Program-made: the position numbers and the translations under genes | Notes under the pieces: model-generated | What the model was told of the DNA's origin: nothing | The model's database searches: none | The model's input: only the letters and a program-made list of their open reading frames with translations | DNA from: Patescibacteria group bacterium | GTDB lineage: Bacteria > Patescibacteriota > WWE3 > 2-01-FULL-39-13 | Direction: 5' to 3' | Length of the DNA stretch: 11,904 nt | NCBI GenBank assembly: GCA_030916925.1 | Contig: JAUPVU010000018.1 | Location: 1-11,904, forward strand | Shown here: one piece after another, positions 1-7,100 of the stretch | How positions within the stretch are numbered: the first letter of the stretch is position 1 | Layout: the number at the start of each line of letters is the position of its first letter

Positions 1-15
1 GTGCTCTTCCGATCT
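1..15 (+). other. Illumina adapter remnant at contig end
   Basis: The first 15 bases, GTGCTCTTCCGATCT, are identical to the 3' end of the standard Illumina TruSeq read-2 adapter as I remember it. They are most likely untrimmed library sequence and not genomic. Genomic sequence would begin at about position 16. The reading frame of the following gene is open right up to this point, which fits a contig that breaks inside a gene. Confidence 0.9.
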
Positions 16-17
16 TA

Positions 18-425
18 TCTTTTAAGATAGGAAAAGCAGTTGATAACAGTGGTCCATACTTATTACATAAAATTGGCGTTACATTGAACACAACTTTATA
101 TGTGATTAGAGCTTTTGCGTCAACTCCTTCAATTATTTATACCTCAGATTTTTTGGATAGACTAAATAACAGCTTTTTCTCTATACCGTTTTTAAGTTCT
201 ATGTATATGCATGCAAAACTTGGAAAGCATGAAACAGATTTTGTTATTTACAGAACTTACATTATTGAATTGGCGGTATCGATAGGAATGGTATTTGCTG
301 TGATTTTTATTTGGTCGTTTAATAACTGGCAATACCTCTTTTTATGTTTAGCATGTATTACCCCACTAACTTATGCAATCAATCTAAACCGTAACATCAT
401 TGGAAAAGGCTCAAGGATCGATTAG
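18..425 (+). CDS. Multi-pass membrane protein, probable MFS transporter, C-terminal fragment
   Basis: The frame is open from the adapter junction to a TAG stop at 423-425, giving about 135 residues with no N-terminus. A TTG at 84 could be taken for a start, but the frame reads sensibly upstream (GKAVDNSGPYLLHKIG), so the true start lies beyond the contig end. The GKAVDNSGP segment resembles the cytoplasmic loop of major facilitator transporters (GxxxDxxG). After it come hydrophobic segments around YLLHKIGVTLNTTLYVI, IELAVSIGMVFAVIFIW and WQYLFLCLACITPLTYAI, ending in a short basic tail. No substrate can be deduced. It is convergent with the division cluster and overlaps the small membrane protein gene at its 3' end by 15 nt. 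Membrane location is fairly sure; the MFS assignment is moderate and rests on pattern only. Confidence 0.6.
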   Translation, partial: SFKIGKAVDNSGPYLLHKIGVTLNTTLYVIRAFASTPSIIYTSDFLDRLNNSFFSIPFLSSMYMHAKLGKHETDFVIYRTYIIELAVSIGMVFAVIFIWSFNNWQYLFLCLACITPLTYAINLNRNIIGKGSRID

Positions 426-593
426 TGTTTTTTGTTTATTTATCAATCTCTTTTCTTGCTCTTCACTCTTAAATCTATAATAGGGGTCGAATCTAAAAGT
501 AGCTTTATAGAAGTAGTAAGCAATAGCAATTACGCCGCAAAAAAGAAGCAAAAAAAAGACGATCAGTTCTTTTTTAGTAGCATTACTTTGCAT
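411..593 (-). CDS. Small single-pass membrane protein downstream of ftsZ
   Basis: This is a 60-residue frame from an ATG at 593 to a TGA at 411-413, starting 4 nt after the ftsZ stop, so it is probably cotranscribed with ftsZ. It has a short polar N-terminus with two lysines (residues 7-8), one strongly hydrophobic segment at about residues 9-29 (ELIVFFLLLFCGVIAIAYYF), and a charged, lysine- and glutamate-rich C-terminal half. That pattern predicts one transmembrane helix; the topology is uncertain. A possible ribosome-binding sequence (AAGGA) lies about 18 nt upstream, too far to be convincing. I do not recognise the family. Its position suggests a division-associated membrane peptide, but that is inference. 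It overlaps the end of the convergent transporter fragment by 15 nt. Confidence 0.5.
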   Translation of the reverse strand: MQSNATKKELIVFFLLLFCGVIAIAYYFYKATFRFDPYYRFKSEEQEKRLINKQKTLIDP

Positions 594-597
594 GAAA

Positions 598-1920
598 TTA
601 TTTCTTTCGATCCTTCATAAAATTCCAAAAGTTGCTCTTTGTATCATCGGAGGCATCTTCATCGGAATCATCTTCTTCTGTATCAAAAGGCGATTTATCC
701 TTTGAGGGTTTTTCCTTTTTTTCCATTTCTTCAACCTCTTTACGTAGATTCTTTAGGACATCAGTATCATCCTTTGGTGAAGCATCTATCTCGTCGAAAC
801 TAAAATCTCTACCTTTTTCTTGTTCTACTTTTTCCTCTAATTCTTCAACCTCTTCTTCTACAACTACTGGTTTCTTCTTGATATTGTCGAATCGAGAATC
901 TATTTGTTCAATAACATCTCTATCGCTAATTCCAGTTGAGTTATTTGGAATTGAAATATCTTTGAAATCCGAATCAAATCCAGTTGCAATAACGGTAACC
1001 TGCACTCCATCAACTGTAGGATCGATATTGGCTCCAAATATTATGTTTGCATTCTCATTTGCTGATTCTGATACTAATTTAGCAGCTGTATTGACCTCGT
1101 GCATCGTCATCGTCGCATCTCCAACGATATTTAACAGAATGCCTGTTGATCCTTTTATATCAATACCTAATAATGGTGAATTAATTGCCATTTTGGCAGC
1201 TTTTTCTGCTCTGTTTTCACCATTCGCCTTACCAATTCCCATTAAAGCAGATCCTGCATTACTCATTACTGTTTCAATATCAGCAAAATCCACATTAATT
1301 AGCCCTGCAGATGTTATTAAATCAGAAATCCCTTTAACAGCATTTCCAACAACTCTATCTACAACTTTAAATGCATCTTGCATCGAAGTTTTTTCTTCAA
1401 CCACTTCTAATAGTTTTTCATTTGGAATAACAATCAAGGCATCTACTCTGCTTTTCAAATCCTTTATTCCTTGATCAGCTTGAGCCATTCTTCTTTTTCC
1501 TTCAAATACAAATGGTTTTGTGACAACACCTACTGTTAAAATCCCAAGTTCCTTAGCTATTTGCGCTACAACAGGGCTAGCTCCAGTTCCAGTTCCTCCA
1601 CCTAAACCGGCAGCAACAAATACCATGTTTGCTCCCTCTAATAATTTCTTAACATCTTCAGCTGATTCGAATGCGGCATCTTGTCCTACAGAAGGATCTG
1701 CACCTGAACCAAGACCATGAGTACGTCCGGGACCTAATTGTAATTTTGTTGGAGCATCGCAAGAATTCAAAGCCTGTAGATCAGTATTCATGGCAATATA
1801 TTCAACACCATAAGTCTCGCTTAGACTTACCATTGTATTGATGGCATTTTGTCCACCTCCACCGACTCCAATAACTTTAATTTTTGCAGGATTTTCGCTT
1901 TTTGGCGCTATAAATGGCAT
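598..1920 (-). CDS. ftsZ: Cell division protein FtsZ (tubulin-like GTPase)
   Basis: FtsZ polymerises with GTP into the cytoplasmic Z-ring that recruits the divisome. The 440-residue protein has the glycine-rich nucleotide loop GVGGGGQNA (18-26), the tubulin signature GGGTGTG (107-113), and the T7 synergy-loop segment NVDFAD (209-214) that completes the GTPase site of the neighbouring subunit. The VTVIATGF segment (308-315) marks the C-terminal globular domain. From about residue 345 the protein becomes a long, strongly acidic, glutamate/lysine-rich linker with coiled-coil character. It ends in FWNFMKDRKK, not a recognisable DIPxFLR-type peptide. It is slightly longer than the common 380-400 residues because of the linker. 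The ATG lies 4 nt after the ftsA stop and has no clear Shine-Dalgarno sequence, which suggests translational coupling with ftsA. Confidence 0.98.
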   Translation of the reverse strand: MPFIAPKSENPAKIKVIGVGGGGQNAINTMVSLSETYGVEYIAMNTDLQALNSCDAPTKLQLGPGRTHGLGSGADPSVGQDAAFESAEDVKKLLEGANMVFVAAGLGGGTGTGASPVVAQIAKELGILTVGVVTKPFVFEGKRRMAQADQGIKDLKSRVDALIVIPNEKLLEVVEEKTSMQDAFKVVDRVVGNAVKGISDLITSAGLINVDFADIETVMSNAGSALMGIGKANGENRAEKAAKMAINSPLLGIDIKGSTGILLNIVGDATMTMHEVNTAAKLVSESANENANIIFGANIDPTVDGVQVTVIATGFDSDFKDISIPNNSTGISDRDVIEQIDSRFDNIKKKPVVVEEEVEELEEKVEQEKGRDFSFDEIDASPKDDTDVLKNLRKEVEEMEKKEKPSKDKSPFDTEEDDSDEDASDDTKSNFWNFMKDRKK

Positions 1921-1924
1921 ATTT

Positions 1925-3196
1925 TTAAGGCAGAAACGATTTGAAAAAACTTTTTATTCTCTCGTTAATCCCCATTATAGTACCATTTCTTCTACCATTT
2001 GTTCTACCAGATTCTTGAATAGTGCTCGAGACGTATTTAAGGGCTCCGATAACCGCAGAATGTGAAGGTGTTTGTATCTGGTCCGCTAAGCCTATTATTC
2101 CAGAGGGCTTACCAACTCTGACGGGTAATCTAAAAATATCTTCTGCTATGTTCTCAATTCCTGGAATCATTGAGGTGCCACCTGTTAAGACAACTCCGGC
2201 AGGCAATTTATCAGCAAATCCAGCTTTCTTAACATAGATTTTTACGAATTTAAATGCTTCTTCTAGCCTTTTATAAATAATTTCGTTAAGAACTGAAATT
2301 GGCACGCTATCCATTCCAAAATTTAAATCCCCAACATACAACTCACCTTTGGGAATTTTTGCTTCTCGACCATTTTTATCAATAATCACAGCTTTAGAAG
2401 AAAATTCCTCATAATCAGAAAGCCTAACTTTAACTTTTTCTGCATCTTCAAGTAACGCTCTTAATCCAATTGCTAAATCATTCGTAATATCCTGGCCGCC
2501 TATTGGAAGTACAGCAGAGTAAGCTGGTCTACCACTACTGTAAATAATTAGATCCATAGTACCGCCACCAATATCAATTAAAATGGTTCCAAGCTCTTTT
2601 TCTGTATCCGTTAAAACGGCTTCGGCTGACGATAGACCTGAATATGCTAACTGGTCAACTTCAATTCCGATTTGCTGAACGCATTTGACTAAGTTTTTAA
2701 TTGCTGTTGTGCTTCCATGAATTATATTTGCCTCAACTTCTAATCGAATTCCAGTCATTCCACTTGGATCAGAAATACCTTTTTGACGATCAACAACATA
2801 CTCTCTTGGTAAGACATGAACTATTTCGCGTGAAGATGGGAGTGAGAGGGCCTGAGCTGCGTCATTAACTCTACTAATGTCATCTGCATTGATTTCTGAA
2901 TTTTGACCAGATACCGCAACTACGCCCCTAGAATTAAGTGACTCAATATGTGTACCACTAATGGTAACAACAACTCTTGAAATAGCCTGTCCCGACATCA
3001 TTTCGGCCTTGTTAATTACATCGTTAATGCTACTTACAGCCTTATCTATATTATTAACTACACCAGATTTAATTCCCTTTGATTCTCCTGTATGCGCCCC
3101 TATTACGGAAATTCTTGAACCATCAAGATTTGCAACAACACATGAAATTTTTGAGGAACCTATATCTAATGCTACTACAAATTGATCTTTCGACAT
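1925..3196 (-). CDS. ftsA: Cell division protein FtsA (actin-like membrane tether for FtsZ)
   Basis: FtsA is an actin-fold ATPase that binds the FtsZ C-terminus and anchors the ring to the inner face of the membrane. The 423-residue length is typical. Visible motifs are the phosphate-1 loop DIGSSK (11-16), the FtsA-specific 1C region (about 84-160), the phosphate-2 motif DIGGGT (208-213) and the adenosine motif VLTGGTS (336-342). The C-terminus ends in INERIKSFFKSFLP, a short amphipathic helix of alternating hydrophobic and basic residues that fits the usual membrane-targeting sequence, after a flexible Gly/Arg/Asn-rich linker (about 396-408). The start is 1 nt after the ftsQ stop codon with no obvious ribosome-binding site, so translation probably continues from ftsQ. 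Confidence 0.97.
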   Translation of the reverse strand: MSKDQFVVALDIGSSKISCVVANLDGSRISVIGAHTGESKGIKSGVVNNIDKAVSSINDVINKAEMMSGQAISRVVVTISGTHIESLNSRGVVAVSGQNSEINADDISRVNDAAQALSLPSSREIVHVLPREYVVDRQKGISDPSGMTGIRLEVEANIIHGSTTAIKNLVKCVQQIGIEVDQLAYSGLSSAEAVLTDTEKELGTILIDIGGGTMDLIIYSSGRPAYSAVLPIGGQDITNDLAIGLRALLEDAEKVKVRLSDYEEFSSKAVIIDKNGREAKIPKGELYVGDLNFGMDSVPISVLNEIIYKRLEEAFKFVKIYVKKAGFADKLPAGVVLTGGTSMIPGIENIAEDIFRLPVRVGKPSGIIGLADQIQTPSHSAVIGALKYVSSTIQESGRTNGRRNGTIMGINERIKSFFKSFLP

Positions 3197-3197
3197 T

Positions 3198-3887
3198 TTA
3201 CTTAAATTTAATTATAGGCTTTGAGTATCTTAAATCAATTAATTCGATAGCCCTGTTTTCAATCGTATACTTTTGACGAATCTTTTTCAATATATCTAAT
3301 ATCTGTTCAGCATCCTGTTCCTCAGGAAGTATAACTTTCGATCCATCTTCAAATGTTATTGATATCTCATTACCTACTATCACTTTGGCATCTAAAGTAG
3401 AATATTTCAACCCTGCAATTAATTTTTTATCCTCAATGTGGCGCCTTACAAGCAAATCAGACTGATACTCAATCTGAATAATCCCTGTTTGGTCCTCTGT
3501 ACTTTCTATCACATAGTAATCTGAATCTAAATTGAAAAGTCCATTTGGCGCTTTAACCAGGTATTTAGGTTTCCTAGGCTCAACAACCACAGAAATATGC
3601 GACGGATAGGTTTTAACGATATGTGATAATTTGTGTGAAAATACGAAGCTGGCAAGATATGCCGACACATCAATATTATCTACAAAAAACATGCTTTGAC
3701 CGATATATTCATTTTGGAGAGCCTCTTTTGCAGTTATAAAATCTGAATCAGCCACATCGCTATTTGATACCACTTCTAATGAACCAACTCTAAATACATA
3801 CAAAAAAAGTATCAAGAAAATAACAACAAATACCGTAAGTAGACTTAAAAGTACTTTACGTTTTTTGAATATGTTTAATAATTTCAT
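3198..3887 (-). CDS. ftsQ: Cell division protein FtsQ/DivIB-like (POTRA domain)
   Basis: FtsQ/DivIB is a bitopic membrane protein that links cytoplasmic division proteins to the septal synthases through FtsL/FtsB. The 229-residue product has a basic cytoplasmic tail (KLLNIFKKRK), one transmembrane helix at about residues 12-32, then an extracellular POTRA-like start (VGSLEVVSNSDVADSDF, about 34-50) and a FtsQ-like beta domain. I chose the ATG at 3887. An upstream in-frame GTG at 3911 would add eight polar residues and lengthen the murG overlap from 32 to 56 nt. Sequence identity in this family is always low, so the call rests on the TM/POTRA layout and the murG-ftsQ-ftsA-ftsZ order. Confidence 0.88.
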   Translation of the reverse strand: MKLLNIFKKRKVLLSLLTVFVVIFLILFLYVFRVGSLEVVSNSDVADSDFITAKEALQNEYIGQSMFFVDNIDVSAYLASFVFSHKLSHIVKTYPSHISVVVEPRKPKYLVKAPNGLFNLDSDYYVIESTEDQTGIIQIEYQSDLLVRRHIEDKKLIAGLKYSTLDAKVIVGNEISITFEDGSKVILPEEQDAEQILDILKKIRQKYTIENRAIELIDLRYSKPIIKFK

Positions 3888-4986
3888 GGCAGATTTTTTT
3901 TGTTCCTTCACGTTCTATATTAACGGATTTTGGATATATATCTCTATCAATTTTATTTAATACATTATCTACAGTTTGGATTAATGTAGTTGGATTGAAA
4001 TCCGCTTCTTGTATGATTTCGGCTAATCCCAGTGATGCAAGCATTTGAGCATTTTTTAATTGTTCCTGATTAGACGCCCACGGAATAGGAATTAGGATAG
4101 AAGGTTTTGCATAATAAGCATACTCGTATGTTGTATGAGCTCCAGATCTTGATAATCCGAAATGAAAAGACCTATAGATTTTTTCAACTTCAAGTTCATT
4201 AAAGTATCTACTATAAATTATAGATGCTTGATTATCGGGATGACTGGCTAAATATTCTTTTAATATATCTTCAGAAAATAAATCGAAATTTGACCCAATT
4301 GACCAAATTAAGTTTACTTTAGGTAATAAAATACCAAGAGAATTGAAAATTGTCGTATTAATAACATCAGAGCCAAGTTTTCCACCTGAGACATACATCA
4401 CGGGTTTTAAATTTTTGAAGGAAAATTTTTCACCAACCTGATCAATAATTCTAGTTGGCAAACCAGTTTCAATTAACTTCTTTTTAAAATATTCTGGATA
4501 TATTTCTTTTTTCCAAGTGACATAAATTTCATCCGCTATAAACCCAATTATTCGATTTGCTAAACCGAATGTTGCCGTTTGCTCATGTGTTACAACTTTA
4601 ACCCCCATAAATTTGCCAACAATCGCTATAGGAACCGCGAGGTAACCACCGAATGAAACTATAATGTTAGGCTTTATTTTTGTTAGCAGGCTATATGCTT
4701 TGATAAAGCCTGCTGGAATTTTCACCAGATTTATAATGACCTTCCATATGTATAAAAATGACCGCGTTCGAAATAGTTTCCCTGCCGTGAATTCTACAAA
4801 GTCGACATTACGCTTTGTAACTTCAATATATTCTGGGCTTAAAGTTGTGCGTGATTTATCTACATACTTTTTGCCAATCCAATAAAAAGTGTGATCTCTT
4901 TCTGCAGTACTCAATTCCTCATGTAATGCATCGAGCGTCACTAGTGCGGAATTATGATGTCCACCTGTAAATACGATTTTTACCAT
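3856..4986 (-). CDS. murG: UDP-GlcNAc:lipid I N-acetylglucosaminyltransferase MurG
   Basis: MurG transfers GlcNAc from UDP-GlcNAc to lipid I on the inner membrane face, making lipid II. The 376-residue protein is a GT-B fold. Seen in order are an N-terminal glycine loop TGGHHNSAL (7-15), SFGGYLAVP (111-119), HEQTATFGLANR (134-145), a second-domain loop SGGKLGS (200-206), SRSGAHTTYE (279-288) with the sugar-nucleotide-binding glutamate, and NQEQLKNA (306-313) in place of the usual HQxxNA. The N-terminal loop departs from the classic GGTGGHxxPA but keeps glycines and histidines. It starts 4 nt after the ftsW stop without a visible Shine-Dalgarno sequence, and its 3' end overlaps ftsQ. As the only lipid-pathway enzyme in the cluster, it depends on precursors made by genes elsewhere. 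Confidence 0.93.
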   Translation of the reverse strand: MVKIVFTGGHHNSALVTLDALHEELSTAERDHTFYWIGKKYVDKSRTTLSPEYIEVTKRNVDFVEFTAGKLFRTRSFLYIWKVIINLVKIPAGFIKAYSLLTKIKPNIIVSFGGYLAVPIAIVGKFMGVKVVTHEQTATFGLANRIIGFIADEIYVTWKKEIYPEYFKKKLIETGLPTRIIDQVGEKFSFKNLKPVMYVSGGKLGSDVINTTIFNSLGILLPKVNLIWSIGSNFDLFSEDILKEYLASHPDNQASIIYSRYFNELEVEKIYRSFHFGLSRSGAHTTYEYAYYAKPSILIPIPWASNQEQLKNAQMLASLGLAEIIQEADFNPTTLIQTVDNVLNKIDRDIYPKSVNIEREGTKKICHEIIKHIQKT

Positions 4987-4990
4987 GCCA

Positions 4991-6208
4991 TTATTTTACA
5001 CTACTACCAGATGCAACTCTTTTGGATACGTTAGGATCTGAGGTATTATTCTCTCTTGAAATGTTTACAACTAAACCTAAGGCCATTAAAAGAAATATCG
5101 CCGACGACCCTCCATATGAAATTAATGGTAAAGGAATTCCAGTTAAGGGAATTACCCTTACAATCGCTCCAAGATTAATTAATGTTTGGACAGCCAGCCA
5201 AGTTCCCACGCCGCAGCAAATAAGAATATTAAATCGAGTCGTGCTCTTTGCGGCTAAATCAAAACACTGCCAAATTAATCCAACAAGTAATAAGACCACA
5301 AAGGTTGCTCCAATAAAACCCAATTCTTCCCCAATAACTGCAAAGAGTGAGTCTGCCGTAACTTCTGGTAGATAGGCATATTTCTGTCTAGACTTTCCTA
5401 ATCCAAGTCCAAATAATCCACCAGAACCTAATGCAATCATAATTTGGTTAATGTGGTATCCGGTGCTACTTTTATCTATCGAATCAGGTTCAAAAAGAGT
5501 CATAATCCTAATTCGCCGATATTCCGAAGAAAATACATATGCAGAGGCAAGGCCAATTATCGCTGGTAACCCAACTAAGAAATAATATAATCTTCCTCCA
5601 GCAAAAAAATATAAAGATATTAAAATCGATCCAATTATCATTGCTGTCGAAAAATTAGGTTGCAAAAAAACTAAACCAACCGTAACTCCCACTATTCCAA
5701 GGTATTTCAGTAAAAATTTAAATTCGTTAATGGATGTAACCTTTGCAGACGTCAAGAAAGTACTGCAATATAAAAGAGATGTAAATTTTACTAATTCGCT
5801 TGGTTGAAAAGATAATCTCCCAAGAAATGGAATTACTGGTAATAATCCATCTGGATTGAGATATATCCATCGTTTTGCGCCGTATACTTCAGGAGAAAAA
5901 GGGGTAGGCAATAAAACAAAAACTAGGAATAGTATATTTATAATCCATAGATAGAAAGCATATTTCTTTATGATTTCCAAGTTCAGCCTTGATATAACAT
6001 ATCCGACAGATAAACCAGCAATCATCCAGGCGCTTTGCAAAAATAAGAAATGATAGCGATTACCAAAACGCTGAGTCGCATATACAATTGAGGCCTCATA
6101 TACCATCAATATCCCAATAAGTATTAAAATAAGGATATTAATTATAAGTAAGTAGTTTGGACCAGCTTTTCTTACGGTCACCGTGTTTCTTATTCGTTGA
6201 TTAAGCAT
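4991..6208 (-). CDS. ftsW: Septal peptidoglycan glycosyltransferase FtsW (SEDS family)
   Basis: FtsW is the SEDS-family polymerase that joins lipid II into glycan strands with a cognate class B PBP. The 405-residue protein has about ten hydrophobic helices. SEDS landmarks include FQPSELVKF (134-142), QPNFSTA (183-189), GSGGLFGLGLGKSRQKYAYLP (around 261-281), the loop with the conserved aspartate D286 next to FAVIGEELG, and PLTGIPLPLISYGGSS (354-369). FtsW rather than RodA is favoured by its place next to murG/ftsQ/ftsA/ftsZ. It appears to be the first gene of the left minus-strand run, with its own promoter in the divergent region (-10 TATAAT at 6271-6266). The start has no obvious ribosome-binding motif. 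The C-terminal 20 residues are polar and cytoplasmic. Confidence 0.96.
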   Translation of the reverse strand: MLNQRIRNTVTVRKAGPNYLLIINILILILIGILMVYEASIVYATQRFGNRYHFLFLQSAWMIAGLSVGYVISRLNLEIIKKYAFYLWIINILFLVFVLLPTPFSPEVYGAKRWIYLNPDGLLPVIPFLGRLSFQPSELVKFTSLLYCSTFLTSAKVTSINEFKFLLKYLGIVGVTVGLVFLQPNFSTAMIIGSILISLYFFAGGRLYYFLVGLPAIIGLASAYVFSSEYRRIRIMTLFEPDSIDKSSTGYHINQIMIALGSGGLFGLGLGKSRQKYAYLPEVTADSLFAVIGEELGFIGATFVVLLLVGLIWQCFDLAAKSTTRFNILICCGVGTWLAVQTLINLGAIVRVIPLTGIPLPLISYGGSSAIFLLMALGLVVNISRENNTSDPNVSKRVASGSSVK

Positions 6209-6275
6209 GTTTTATTAATTTAATCATATAGCAACATCGCGTGATATGTAGAACAAAAACACGTTATTATACTTT
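6209..6275. promoter_or_regulatory. Divergent intergenic region between ftsW and the MurF-like/sigma module
   Basis: This 67-bp gap is the only divergent junction in the window and must carry the start signals for both transcription units. Toward the plus-strand module, the best -10 candidates are TATTAT (6265-6270) or TATACT (6268-6273). Both lie immediately before the ATG at 6276, and I find no good -35 at a normal distance. If either is used, the MurF-like mRNA would be leaderless or nearly so. No Shine-Dalgarno motif precedes either start codon. No operator repeat is obvious. Confidence 0.4.
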
Positions 6276-6295
6276 ATGAGTTTAAAAGATATTAA
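6266..6295 (-). promoter_or_regulatory. Predicted sigma-70-type promoter for the ftsW-ftsZ run
   Basis: On the minus strand there is a perfect -10 hexamer TATAAT (6271-6266). It is preceded, after an 18-nt spacer, by TTAATA (6295-6290), which matches four of six -35 consensus positions. Transcription would begin near 6259, giving a leader of about 50 nt before ftsW. The -35 and spacer lie inside the first codons of the divergent MurF-like gene, so the two genes must share or compete for this DNA. In AT-rich sequence such matches also arise by chance, so confidence is moderate. Confidence 0.45.
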
Positions 6296-7100
6296 GCATA
6301 AAATAGCAAGATTAACAATTGGAACCATAGTGCTCCTTACTATCAAAAAGCACAAAATAAACGTTGTCGTCATTGTTTCTAATAAAATCCCAACGCTTTT
6401 GCGAGAATCTTTATATAATAAATTGCCACCAGAGGTAAATCCACGTCGTAATATAGAATCAATGAGAAACGAATTTTCTGTAGGTCTATTCATTCTAGGT
6501 GAAAAATATTATCCAGGTGACATAATTTCATGGATAAAATTTATTATCTTCTCCTTGTTCCGTTTAATTTATATTAAACCATACCCTCATACTCTAATTT
6601 TGGATTTAAATCATGAAAGCACTAAAATATTCGGTTACTGGATGTCAATCATTAAACCTTTTCTATCATTAGTTGAGGAGTCAAGCGAAAAGATTAAAAT
6701 TGCAAAAGAATATTCACAAAACGTGGAAATTATAAATAATCAAAACCTTCAAGAAATCACGAATGGTAATGAAACCAAAGTCGGGACAATTGTGAAAGAA
6801 TATTTTTCTACTAATGATGAACAAAAAGATAGCAATGCTAATCTTCCACTTCCAAGGATTCGTTTTACTAATTTGCCAGATGGCTCAATGGTTGTTGACG
6901 CCTGCTATTTTTTTCATCCCATTCCACTAAATAGCATATTGGAAATGTTTTCGGATAATACAATCTTAGTTACTAATCCAACTAATATAAAATCTCTAGA
7001 AAATAAACCTAATACAACATATATATTCTATGGGAGAAAAAGAGACTTTGACCCCGAAATTAAAAAATTTGTCGAAAATTATCTCCACACTTATGCTTGA
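6276..7100 (+). CDS. Degenerate MurF/Mur-ligase-like protein lacking the ATP P-loop
   Basis: The 274-residue product follows the pattern of MurF-type ligases, which add D-Ala-D-Ala to UDP-MurNAc-tripeptide, but looks inactive. Residues 11-50 align by eye with the segment before and across the P-loop, yet the expected GSVGKTS is replaced by VSNKIPTLL (34-42). NEFSVGLFILG (65-75) corresponds to the family's NEIGVPLTILG, LILDLNHES (107-115) to LVLEMGAD, KPFLSLVEE (127-135) to KPDIAVITN, and IAKEYSQNVEII (142-153) to the AKEKxELV region. The next hundred or so residues of the central domain are missing. PRIRFTNLPDGSMVVDACYFFHP (193-215) then matches the start of the C-terminal domain (NGSxxIDDSYNxxP), again with key residues changed. 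Normal MurF is about 430-450 residues. It overlaps the sigma gene by 8 nt. Alternative: an unrelated hypothetical protein with chance similarity. Confidence 0.68.
   Translation: MSLKDIKHKIARLTIGTIVLLTIKKHKINVVVIVSNKIPTLLRESLYNKLPPEVNPRRNIESMRNEFSVGLFILGEKYYPGDIISWIKFIIFSLFRLIYIKPYPHTLILDLNHESTKIFGYWMSIIKPFLSLVEESSEKIKIAKEYSQNVEIINNQNLQEITNGNETKVGTIVKEYFSTNDEQKDSNANLPLPRIRFTNLPDGSMVVDACYFFHPIPLNSILEMFSDNTILVTNPTNIKSLENKPNTTYIFYGRKRDFDPEIKKFVENYLHTYA
7093..7100 (+). promoter_or_regulatory. Start-stop overlap (ATGCTTGA), likely translational coupling
   Basis: The sigma factor ATG (7093-7095) lies inside the last codons of the MurF-like gene, whose TGA stop is 7098-7100. No Shine-Dalgarno motif precedes it. 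Ribosomes ending the first gene could restart here, tying sigma output to translation of the MurF-like protein. The mraZ/rsmH junction has the same 8-nt geometry (11679-11672). Confidence 0.6.

Noticed and set aside
632..1474. 280-codon open frame on the plus strand opposite ftsZ
   Set aside because: It lies wholly antisense to ftsZ, is extremely serine-rich in its first part (the complement of acidic GAA/GAT codons), and shows no domain. It is a codon-bias shadow.
3888..3911. GTG start for ftsQ at 3911
   Set aside because: It would deepen the murG overlap to 56 nt for eight polar residues. The ATG at 3887 gives the usual basic tail followed by the transmembrane helix, although GTG use cannot be excluded.
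5022..5375. 117-codon frame on the plus strand opposite ftsW
   Set aside because: Fully antisense to a well-conserved FtsW region, with no recognisable motif or start signal.
6224..6493. 89-codon minus-strand frame upstream of ftsW
   Set aside because: Antisense to the start of the MurF-like gene, which has far better family support. It would also run through the predicted ftsW promoter.
7030..7092. Upstream start for the sigma factor at 7030
   Set aside because: The extra 21 residues lie inside the MurF-like C-terminal coding region and have no sigma domain similarity. The overlapping ATG at 7093 fits the ECF length.
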